Source: Gigaspora rosea
Taxonomy: Eukaryota; Glomeromycota; Glomeromycetes; Diversisporales; Gigasporaceae
Direction: 5' to 3'
Assembly (NCBI GenBank): GCA_003550325.1
Contig: QKWP01002113.1
Coordinates: 22,251 to 86,250, forward strand
DNA length: 64,000 nucleotides
The notes beneath the pieces are model-generated. The model searched no databases, was not told where the DNA came from, and saw nothing but the letters and a program-made list of their open reading frames with translations. Within the stretch, counting starts at the first letter, position 1, and every line of letters begins with the position of its first letter. Position numbers and translations under genes: made by a program. This document shows, in pieces, positions 45,590 to 56,359 of this stretch.

Positions 45590-46400
45590 AAATACTTAAC
45601 ATTGATCAGAAAGAAAGAGCCCTTACTAATACCATACCTACCAATACTCCTGTTAACATGACTGCTATAGCTTCTGTAATCAAACCTATCACCATGCCAC
45701 AAATAAATCTTACTTTTGATCAATCTTTAATGCAATGGCACTTTCCAATTCAATTCAGAACACTATATTAAATATTGAATATACCAATTGACATGATATA
45801 TAACATACTCTGAGTTGTCAGTGAACTTTGCATGAGTCTATTTTGAACTAGCAATATTCAAAAACATTATTTTTTAATATATCTCTTTTTAACACTATTT
45901 TGAAGAATTCATAATTAAATATATTAATGGATGTGAACTTCAGAGTGTATGGGTCAATGATACAATTATAATTAATAATAAAGTATTTAAACAAATGGCA
46001 ACTAGATTGCCCATGTATATAAAAGGAAATGAAAACTTACTATCCAGATACAATTATTGGACAAATTGGTCTTGTGCCTTACCATAATGTAATTACTTTC
46101 ACATTCTTAACTATTTGTTATTTGTTTTATACATGTATTTATTATATGAAATTTAATATTGGCATTAAATAGTACATACTAAATCAATTTGTTGTAAATA
46201 AATAATGTTTTATTTATATGTTTATTTTATTGAGCATCTTTTAATGATAATACTATATTATTAAACAATTTACAATATTTATTTAAATCAAATAGTAGAA
46301 ATTGCTCTTTCTGTGACCTCTGAAGAAGTTGGTAAAGGAATATCAATTATATTTGGAGGAATAGATTTAGGTTATATTATTATAGCTTGTATCAAATTTT
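45590..46400 (+). pseudogene. Scattered coding-like fragments, unknown family
   Basis: Three readable pieces on the plus strand follow each other: ILNIDQKERALTN...MPQINLTFDQSLMQWHFPI near 45597-45770, YINGCELQSVWVNDTIIINN...NYWTNWSCALP near 45925-46083, and VEIALSVTSEEVGKGISIIF near 46297-46400. Stops and AT-rich spacers separate them. They could be exons of one decayed gene. I do not recognise the family. Confidence 0.35.
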
Positions 46401-46792
46401 AAATCTCATATTTTAGATTTCTGCTATGAGAAATCATATTGATGTCATTATCCATCTTAGTGGATTGATCAAATTTATATTTATTTATTACTACAAATTT
46501 AATTATCAATGTATTTAAAAAAGTGCTGATCAATTTTTCTATAATTAAACCAATTTGTCCATTTGCATTTTTTCTCTGCTGATTTATCTACTTAATATTT
46601 ATTTAAATTTCATAAATCCGCTAAGATAGTAAAATAAAAAAAATTATAAAAAGTAATCTGTGAAAATATTGATAAAAAAAAGTTAAGGCAAATAATTAAA
46701 TGTCATATTTGCATAAAACAAGCCGGCCTTAATGAGAAGTTTAATTAACCATTAAAATGGCAGGATTATGTACAAATTCCCATAGATGGAAG

Positions 46793-46878
46793 TATAGATG
46801 CTGGTGAAATATGTAATTCTGGTGAAACTATTGCACCATTTCACCTGGTGAAATGGTTTAATTTCACCAGCATCTATA
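46793..46878. mobile_element. 86-bp mini-element with 18-bp perfect inverted ends, GGTGAAAT word
   Basis: TATAGATGCTGGTGAAAT at 46793-46810 is exactly inverted at 46861-46878, and GGTGAAAY/ATTTCACC words fill the middle. Flanks GATGGAAG and GGCGGGAG differ only by three transitions, compatible with an aged 8-bp target duplication. Copy A (about 40797-40805) lacks the insert. The right part is repeated in the duplicated block that follows. Confidence 0.72.
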
Positions 46879-47766
46879 GGCGGGAGAGCTCGGGTGCGAA
46901 TCTTGTACTGTACATGCAGCTAACAATGACGACATCGTTAGTATTATTTTATTGCAATTCTCAGAAAGATAGTTGCATCTAACCAAAAAAAAACATAAAA
47001 AACTCTGATAAATTACGATTTGTGCATGAAATAGCGGTGGACTATCGTTTCTATATGATAAGGCACACAAAGTTGATTTTTCGTTTGCATTACCTGCCTA
47101 CCAATTTTTTCAAGTTTTCAATTTTTTTTTTTTGACATTATTTTTTTTAGCTATTCTCATCCGACATCACCCGAAGGAGATCTTAATTTCCCGATAGAAC
47201 AGACAGAAAAATATGACTGACCACAAATTTTTTGATGCCTTGCTGTAAAAAAATTAGCCTAGTGTCACAGTTAAAAAAATTTAACCCGNTGTAATTCTGG
47301 TGAAACTATTGCACCATTTCACCTGGTGAAATGGTTTAATTTCACCAGCATCTATAGGCGGGAGAGCTCGGGTGCGAATCTTGTACTGTACATGCAGCTA
47401 ACAATGACGACATCGTTAGTATTATTTTATTGCAATTCTCAGAAAGATAGTTGCATCTAACCAAAAAAAAACATAAAAAACTCTGATAAATTACGATTTG
47501 TGCATGAAATAGCGGTGGACTATCGTTTCTATATGATAAGGCACACAAAGTTGATTTTTCGTTTGCATTACCTGCCTACCAATTTTTTCAAGTTTTCAAT
47601 TTTTTTTTTTTGACATTATTTTTTTTAGCTATTCTCATCCGACATCACCCGAAGGAGATCTTAATTTCCCGATAGAACAGACAGAAAAATATGACTGACC
47701 ACAAATTTTTTGATGCCTTGCTGTAAAAAAATTAGCCTAGTGTCACAGTTAAAAAAATTTAACCCG
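46813..47766. other. Apparently identical 476-bp direct duplication joined at a single N (probable assembly artefact)
   Basis: 46813-47288 and 47291-47766 look identical over their length; the only separator is N at 47289 plus one T. The second block starts inside the 86-bp mini-element, where no biological end is expected. Two contig ends that overlap but were scaffolded with a token gap would give exactly this picture. Confidence 0.85.
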
Positions 47767-48584
47767 TGACTTAAATGCAAATTGGTAACAGCAGAAGACT
47801 CCAGTGACCCAAGCCATCCGAAATTACAAGGCTTTTGGTTGTGGCGGAGGCTTGAAGGTAATATTTGTTCCCAGGAGTTGTTTGTATACAATGGAAGGAG
47901 TAAACCGGTTATTGTTATACATGGATTGTTTGTCCAACCTGGAAATTGTTGGCATTGGTTTGGCTCAACAAGAGTTATAGTCATCCTGACTTGTAGGAAT
48001 GATGTAGGGTGGCTTTTTCAAACATTAATGTTTGCAGCCCGCGCGAAACGATGCTTTGCAGCATTGTAGGTACAAAGAGTCACTGAAAGATTAGAGCGCA
48101 GTAGTTCTTAATAATTTAAAATGTATTTAAAGCCTGAGTTTTCACCTTAATAAAGTATATCTCAGACTTCTGAATACGAATTAATAAAATCTGTACTTTA
48201 ATAATAAACTAACTTGAGTTGCGACTGGAGCTAAACTGTGCGATCGTGCACATTACCCTCCCAACCAGCCATAATACTAGCATAACATTTGATGTGAATA
48301 TGATTCTACAAATTAAAAAAAAATACCCAAATTTTCAGATTCCATGTAATGCATAATGTAAAACGAAAAATCAACTTTGATGACCTAACGATCTTGCTAA
48401 AGAATAAAATGTATCTGATCAGAGAAGTATTATAACAAAAAAAATTTTGTATTAAACGATAATGATCGATCATACGATTGGTCATATTATGCAAATAATT
48501 AGTTGATTTGGGTCAATCTTTAATCTTTAGTTAATCATATGATCGATTAAGAAAATTTTCATCAATCGCCATCTCTAAAGGAAG

Positions 48585-48697
48585 TTAGAGATTGTACCCG
48601 TTGGGAAAACCTCAACCCGGTTACTATTAAATTACCCGGATATCCGGATAAATTACTATTTCACACAATTGTAAGTTCTACCCGGGTACAATCACTA
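48585..48697. mobile_element. 113-bp hAT-like mini-element with CCCGG words
   Basis: AAAGGAAG flanks both ends (48577-48584 and 48698-48705). The left TTAGAGATTGTACCC pairs with the inverted right TAGTGATTGTACCC. The interior has ACCCGGTT, ACCCGGATATCCGGAT and ACCCGGGTA words. Copy A has the uninterrupted site at about 43749-43756, so the insertion is confirmed. Confidence 0.88.
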
Positions 48698-49214
48698 AAA
48701 GGAAGACAATTTTCAAAAAAAAAAAACAGGACTTTAATTTAATTTAAAACAGCATTTATATGAAAATTTGCTTTTTTAAGTTATTTAGCATATCTGATAT
48801 TGGTACTCTTATTTATTTTTAGATTAAAATTTATAATTTTATCAAGTTAAATGTACGTAAAAATTTTCTAAAGAATATTCAAAAAAAAAAAAAAATTGAC
48901 TTTAAGATTTCTTAGCCCAAGAAACAAAAACCAAAACACAAATGATAAGAATAATAATATTATGTGATTAATATTGTAAACCTTTTTGAAAATTTTAATA
49001 TAGTTGCCCCTCATAAGTACAAGTTACATAAACACATAAGTTATATAAATTAATTTAAATTTAAGTTTGAGAGTTCGTTCGAGATTTCTAGAATACTAAT
49101 TGGTCTACTAATGTATTCAGAAAATTTTTTCGTATCGTATAATTTGCTAGTATATACATCTTGAGAATGTATCTGTTTAACCGGTTCTGGTTTAATCTTA
49201 TTAGCTTCCAAAAT

Positions 49215-50536
49215 TTATTTTTTAATTTCATTATCATTTTCCTGATCTATTTCATCTAACCAATGAGTAATTATTTCAATAATTTCTGTTGCAGTAGGTC
49301 GTTTATTAATTTCTTTGTCCATACATTTCATAACTAATTTAATATAACAATCTGGTCCTAAACATTTAGGTCTTGATCCACCGAGGATTCTTGATGCAAG
49401 ATAATCATCAAACGGAATTCCATCAAATACTTGTTGTCCTGTCGAAATCTCTGTCGCGATAATTCCAAGACTGTAAATATCTGATGCCTGAGTATACGGC
49501 TGACCCACCAAAACTTCAGGTGCAATATACGGTAGAATTCCACAAATTTTTCCTTCCTTTTCTTTTCCAGAAAGTCCAAGATCAGTGATATATGCATCGC
49601 GCAAACCATAAACTTGCAAAATGTTTCCGCTATGTAAGTCTCTGTGAACGAGTTTTTGCGAATGAATTGACTCGAGATCCAAAGCTATACAGTACAAGAG
49701 ACCCAATTTATCTTTCCATTCCAATTGTGATACTTGTGCAAGATTTTGTCGTAACGATCCTTTTAACGCATTATTCATAACAATAATGTAATCACCATTA
49801 TCATTTCTTGACACTCCATAACAGTTCAAGAAACGTAACCAATTTCACAGTAATTCTTCAATTCATGAATAAATTCTTGCTCATTTTTGTTCGAATCATG
49901 AATCACTTTAAGTGCACCATTCATCCATACACAATTAATTCTATTGTCCCAACGTGCATAATATACAGTCGCAAATCCTCCTTTTCCAAGTTCCTGGATA
50001 TTTTTGAACTCATTATATTCAATCCAAGATAATTTAAACCTCTCATCGTCTAATATTTCCCTAAGTTCAGGATTGACATGATCTGGTGATTTATTAGTTT
50101 TCAAAAGACTTTTATTTTTCCTGAACCAATAATTTGCCTTCTGAATATCTTTCTTTGTACCGATACCGTTTCGATAATATCGAGCGATATTCTCCATTAC
50201 TGCTTTCGCACCCATATTAGCAGCTTTTTCATAGTATTCAAATGCTTTATTATAATCTTGATCAACCCCTAATCCATTTGCGTAATGTATTCCAACACTA
50301 CCTACTCCATAGGCATTATCCAAATCAGCAGACTTCATACAATATTGAAATGCCTTCTGGTAATTTATTCCTACTCCTATTCCATAAGTATAACAAATAC
50401 CAGCCCTACACATCGCGTCTGAATTACCTAACTCTGCTGCTTTCATATAATATTCAAAAGCATTCTTTTCATCTTTTTTAACACCAATACCAAATTCATA
50501 ATTGTAACCAAGACCATAAAGTTGTTTAGCGTCCAT
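49215..50536 (-). pseudogene. Sel1-repeat plus tyrosine-kinase-like protein kinase, single frameshift
   Basis: From the ATG at 50534-50536, four Sel1-like repeats (for example GLGVDQDYNKAFEYYEKAAN) fill about residues 5-145. A linker and the kinase N-lobe follow, with LGKGGFATVY and GALKVI (catalytic lysine). Near 49826-49845 the frame shifts by one base; the next frame reads FLNCYGVSRNDNGDYIIVMN and continues to HRDLHSGNIL, DLG in place of DFG, LPYIAPEVL and KRPTATEI, ending at TAA. The combined length of about 440 residues is normal for this family. All catalytic motifs are present. The break could be a genuine recent mutation or a base-call error, since the two halves show no other damage. 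Sel1-kinase genes are strongly expanded in Rhizophagus; substrates are unknown. Confidence 0.85.
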
Positions 50537-50539
50537 TTT

Positions 50540-53500
50540 TTTGAAAATAAAACCTTAATTGTCTGGAACGTAACGAAGGGGCATTTAATGTTTAGTCAAT
50601 GTAATACAAAAGTTATATAAATAGTTATGTTTTTGATTAACTTAATATTTGACTTATACTGCTCGTTTCAAAAACGTAATTTTGAAAATTTTCACGCCTA
50701 TCTGCATGTATAATCTATATTAGTGTAACAAAAACAAAATTATACTAATGAAGTCCCAGCGTATTCATTAACTTCTAATATTGCTATAGACTTGGTTGGC
50801 TAGTATTGCTTAATGCTGGTCAGCTCCAATACATTCCAACCCGACTTTGAGTTATTGAAATTTATTTATAAGACTGTGTGATCATCATCAATAAAGCTAT
50901 AACATGATCCAACTACAAGCAGTGTAGTAATTGCAAAGGTGATCTTCGTAAAATAATATTACTATGTACTGTACTATATTTTATTTTCAGAAAGCTAATA
51001 AAATTTTAAATATTTATTTTAATGCTCTGAACTTTATTAAACAATATGTTTAGAATTATTACATATTGCCAGAGAATTTCATCATGTCAAACATAGGTTG
51101 TTTTTAGATATCAAAATATTCATCTTCACAAGCTTCTTTGATAATTCTATTAATACGAATAACTGAAGTAAATATTTATCTAAAAAAATAAAATATTTTT
51201 AAAAATTTGTGATATAAATTTATACTTAAGCGATTCAGAACTTTACCAGCTAAAATATTACAAAGATACTTGAATGAAATCTAATTCAAGAAATGTAAAT
51301 GTGATAAGCTTATATAAAAATAATATCAATTGATAGATGAATGGATATCATTAATTAATTACGAGAATGTCGTACGTGTACAAAATAGTTATTAATAAAA
51401 TTTTAACTAATTTCATACTCCTTTATAAGTAATGCAAGTATTAATACATTATATATAGCTTAATTTAAGCGCAGATATTTAGACGTGTTTAACTGCTAGT
51501 ATTATTTATAGTTAATGATATATTATAATAATCATGTAATCAGTTTACGAGTCTAAACTAGCTCTACATAACACAAACCAAGCAGTTAGCCGCGCAAATA
51601 GTTCGGCTAAGACGATTGTTATACGGCTTTGCAGAGCCGTTTTACATTCGCTAACTTGAAATAACCCGATTAATAATTATCGGAGCAAAGCGGAGGACTC
51701 TAATCTCTATGCTCTTTGATGACAGAAACTGCATTTTCGATGCATTTATGATAGAAATATTAAAAAACATGGTACGGCATTTCCATCACTGAAATTTTGA
51801 TCGGTGACATAAATATTTTTAATAGACGTTGATGCTATTAAATGAATACTTGTATCAGCATTGATATATAAAAATTTTAAGCTCGGAAACTTTAAATTTT
51901 AACTATATTTACAACGAATATACAGTATAAAACATTCAGTTTATTGCTGATTTTTTTTCGTTATTAGCTATTAACCTGTTGAATAAAAAAAACGTTATAA
52001 ACAATGAACCAAAAAATACATACACACAAAGATATTTAATCCGTTTCTAATTTATTTATTTTCAGAGTACTAGAGTATGCACTTTCTTCAAATCAATTTT
52101 ATTATTTAATTTGCCAAAAGTATATTGATTTTTATTGAATAATACAAATTTTTTTTTTTTAAAAAAAAAACCGATTATTGTGCTTTTTTCTACTTTCTCC
52201 CCTTTTTATTTATTTATCTACTGTACAGTATTTATATCTTTAAATAAAGTATCTGTTAGCGTCATTAATTATTAATAAATTATTTAATTTTATAATAACA
52301 AAATACGAATGGCGAGTAAATCTATATTATGATATTTAGAAATTAAATACATTAAATCAAATAATTTCTGTGTTGTGTTCCTGTGCGGACCCGATCTCTA
52401 CTTATAAAGTTATTCTAAAAAGCGAGTAGTTTGTATATATGAGACAAGTATCAAAATTATGATTGTAAAAAATATGTTTTATTATTGAATTATCATTTAC
52501 TTTAAAGTAAGACAAACTTAATTCGCTTGTTTACGTTACCTACAACATATAGGAGTTCAAAGGCAGTATTATTAAATTTTCAATGATCATTTACCTTTCA
52601 TGTGTTAAAAGTCATTTAGGGTCGGTCATTTACGATTTTTTAAAGGAGGAAGGAATCAAATTGCCTGAATATTACAATTGCGTATGTTTTCTAATCATCT
52701 TTTGAGTAAGTTTTTAATCATCATAATTAAAGTAATATCCTTATTGGTTAATGATTTGAATCATTTAATAGATCGATTGTTATATAACGTTGGAATGTAA
52801 CGCTCGTGCTTGATTGCTAATTTGGGTAATAAAAGTTACACTTGCCTAAAATTATCGCTAACGCGTGCAAGATTTAGGGGCTACGTAACTTCAGCTTCAG
52901 GCACCCAATAATCGTGAAAATCTATACGTAGTAAAATATTGCTCTATTGTTTAAAATGCAGATCTTATAGATCTTATTGAGGAATTGAACAAAATTTCTA
53001 ATAAAACAACGTGTAAGTTATGAAAGAAAATATATAATTTGAAGTTGGTGTTTTCTATGACTTTAAATTGTATAACTTACATACTTAATTGTTTAAAAAT
53101 TTTGCGATTTTTTTTTTTTTATTAATTTTAATTTTTTAATACTGTAATAATTCCGTTAAAAAACTCTAGTATTTAACTACTGTACGTATAGATTTTCACG
53201 ATTATTACACAAAAAAAAAATATATAAATATTTATATATATTCATATGAGTACTGTGCATCGAATATCCCAATATAAATTTAAACGTAGCGATATTTAAT
53301 GTGAAGCATGAAAATCTACAATAATTTTCTAGAGCATACTAGAACCTTAGCATCACTAACTTAATAATTTTTATAAAAAAAAAAAGTTATACGTAAGATT
53401 ATTGTATTAGATTAGGTTAGAATGGACTTTATTATTGCCAAAAATTTGTAAGGAAAAATGGCTTATTAGTGCACAGAAGGCAGTTTATAGGTAAAATTTT

Positions 53501-53585
53501 GTTATTAACGAGTCTTGGATTATTTTCTTTTTGAGTAACTTCTTATATTGGAATTAAATAAGTTAAATGATATTGTTTTTAAGGA
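50540..53585. other. Intergenic stretch without supported genes
   Basis: It contains the upstream region of the Sel1-kinase locus, homopolymer T/A tracts (52150-52170) and scattered direct words, but no clear element or gene. Confidence 0.4.
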
Positions 53586-53590
53586 TGGTA

Positions 53591-53742
53591 AGGGGAGTGC
53601 CGTTTATTACGTAATTACATATTTACGTAATTTCTTTTTGTTAGAAGGCCCTCCCCCTTAGATGATAAATTAGCAGCCAATCATAACGATGATATTCCCT
53701 ACCCCCGCTCTCCTAGAAAATTACATAATAAATGGCATCCTC
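53591..53742. mobile_element. 152-bp MITE with TA flanks
   Basis: AGGGGAGTGCCGTTTATTAC with GTAATT at the left pairs with the inverted right GAGGATGCCATTTATTATGT with AATT; TA flanks both. The middle holds AAGGCCCTCCCCCTTAG and CTACCCCCGCTC. Non-coding. Confidence 0.6.
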
Positions 53743-53749
53743 TAACGCT

Positions 53750-56350
53750 AGACATACACGCAAAGTTTATTAAGATATATTAGATATTATTAAAAGAACG
53801 AATATATATTTACCCGAATTAATCTACATATAGATTTTAAATTCTTTTACACAAAACATGATAGATTTTTATTTACTCCAGAACTCGGTACTGTACCGAA
53901 ATCCACAGTAACATATACAAGTGTTACAAAGTTAACCAGAAAAAGTAAATTATCGATTTATATAGTAATTTGAATGTATGCAGTGACTTTATGTTACATA
54001 AACAAAAATATTCACATGATAATTTTTTATTAAAAATTCACCTAATTAAGTTTTGATAGACGTCAATTTCTTATTTGGTAAAAAATTTTTTTTCATTTAA
54101 TAAGAATGCTTAAACATATACGGTATGTAATTTATAATTAAATATTATTTAAACAATTTGTTTGTCTTATTTGAAAAATGATAAGCGCGCACGTTCATTG
54201 TTTATTGAAATTAATTTTTATTAAAATGAAAGATTTACAATAAAAAAGAAATACTGTGATAATCATATGCTAAATTAATTTTTCAGCTTCATTTCATTTT
54301 GTTTTTTTTGTTGATAGACAAGATAACATTATATTGATGCAAAAGATAAAAAAATTCATTATGTTTATCTGTTATTGTGCACATTTACTAGCATTTCGCA
54401 GATCAGCCAGAGCTATAGCAGTGCTATAGCTGTGTACTGTATAGTGATACGTAGTCTTTACCCTCACCTTACTGCTGCAAGCCTTAACCTTACGCTAACT
54501 TAGGCCATGCGCCATATGAGGCACGACATACTGTATTTCACCAATTAAAATAAAGAAACAAGCCGCATGTTCATCTCTATTTGAACTATACTGCGTATAG
54601 TTATTATTAATCGGAAATCTAGATTTACCCCTAGTTGCTTATAAAAATTTTCACTATTCGAGATCTTCAAGAATTTTCTTTAATATATGTAAAATGATAT
54701 CATTTAAAAAAAAAAAGGGACGTAACCAGAATTAAAAATCAATGCATATTATTTATTTATTAAATTATAATTTTTTTTTTTTTTTGGGATAATTAAGAAT
54801 ATAATGTTACGTAAAGTTATCTAAAATTAAATAACTTGTTCAAAGACAAGTTAATCTATTAATATTATATAATAATTTTTGGTAACTTTTTGCTTTAAAG
54901 AAAAAATTTATAATAAGGAGATAAGGAGATATCAGATGAAGAATATTTTCCGGTTATTTAAAATTTGATTTACAAATACCGGTACGTACGTATGTACTAG
55001 TACTGTAAAAATCTTTGAAGTCGTTGGCTGTATACATGTACATACTGAACATACTATACTTGCTATACATGCTATACGATACTGTACGTACGCAAATACG
55101 TACATTTTTTTCCTTAACGTTGCATTGCACACATTATATGTACGACGTACGTACAGTACATAGAAATACGTGGGTGAGGCGTGGGTGAGTAATTTATGTA
55201 CTTATCGTTGTTTTAAAGACCATTAAAAATAATAAAGACAATTCGAGAAACTATATAGAAATAATATAGAAATGATATTCAAGGAATTAAATACAAAATA
55301 TCATATAATACAGTAATAACGTTAGAGATTAGATTTTGATATGAATTGATATTCCCGATTACTGGATTAGAGACAATACACAAATTACACAATTTGTGTG
55401 ATCGTAAATGCTACTCAAAAAAAAAAAAAAAAAAGAAAATCATACAAATAAAGAGTTTTGTAAAAGGTCTCGTGAGTGATTTATGAGTAAAAGAGATTTA
55501 TAAAGAGAGTGCGGGGAGTAAAATCTTCAAAGAAAGTATGAAAAATTTCCTTGAAACAGATGTAAAAAAGAAACATTTCAAGTCAAATTCAAAACTATTT
55601 AAGGAATACATTACGTAAATTTATTTATATGATAAACCAATGATAGACCAATGATGGAATCCGATTATCACGGACAGATGGACTAAGCCGAAATAAATGA
55701 TATGATTAAAATCGTTTTTATATTACCAATAAAAATTAATTACTCGTAACGCAAAACCCTTAAAAGGAAAGCACGCGACCAACCTGTTGTAGTATAACAA
55801 TGAACTTACATGCATGTTTTTTATATAAATTCGGTAAATCAAAATCTCTTTTTCATGAGGCTTTTCAATTCAATGAGTAGTAATACTATAAATAGTTAAT
55901 TTGATAATAAAAAAAATCAGAATGGATGATTCCGAACTACGGAATTTCGTGATACACATCAATTAATAATACAATGTTAATACTGTAATATAAACTTAAC
56001 GCCACATAAATAAAATATTCTTGGTTTTTTCTGAAACCAAAAAACGATTATATAGTAGTTGATATGAAACATAACAATAAACATTTTATTTCTAAGGGTT
56101 ACGTATATTTTATGCAATTTGAAATAATTTGAAATATGCTTGACAGGTTGTGGCTTTATATGGATTAAACTGTAAACTATTGTTAGAGTAACGTTGATCT
56201 GGTTACTCCGAACATTTTAAAAAAGCATTTTTTAAAAATAAAAAGGCTAAAAATTTCGTTACATTCGTTTATTTCTCATTGTTTAAGATAGATTGTTATA
56301 TTTTAAAAATTATTAAAAATTGTTTTTTTTTTTTTTTTTTGTGACTGTTA
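53750..56350. other. Intergenic stretch upstream of the endopolyphosphatase gene
   Basis: ACGTACG-type microsatellite tracts lie at 54975-55165 and an A run at 55419-55434. No gene is supported. Confidence 0.4.
54975..55165. repeat. TACGTACG/TGTAC microsatellite cluster
   Basis: Clusters of TACGTACGTATGTAC, TACATGTACATAC and TACGACGTACGTACAGTACA. Similar tracts recur at 58888-58970, 59355-59392, 60184-60232 and 61655-61686, always between genes of this arm of the window. Confidence 0.65.
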
Positions 56351-56359
56351 TTTATAAAA

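Larger units (their letters stand above)
46710..48860 (+). repeat. Host repeat copy B
   Basis: It is the paralogue of 40695-43905 without the two large hAT-like insertions. Its coding-like block DPSHPKLQGFWLWRRLEGNI continues to KPVIVIHGLFVQPGNCWHWF and ends in CRNDVGWLFQTLMFAARAK before a stop near 48069. The frame is open over 95 codons, but the other copy is broken, so it is probably a relic. It carries its own insertions at 46793-46878 and 48585-48697 and a suspicious 476-bp duplication. Confidence 0.75.

Noticed and set aside
46864..47548. Two identical 68-residue minus-strand proteins
   Set aside because: They come from the artefactual duplicate of a non-coding part of the host repeat.
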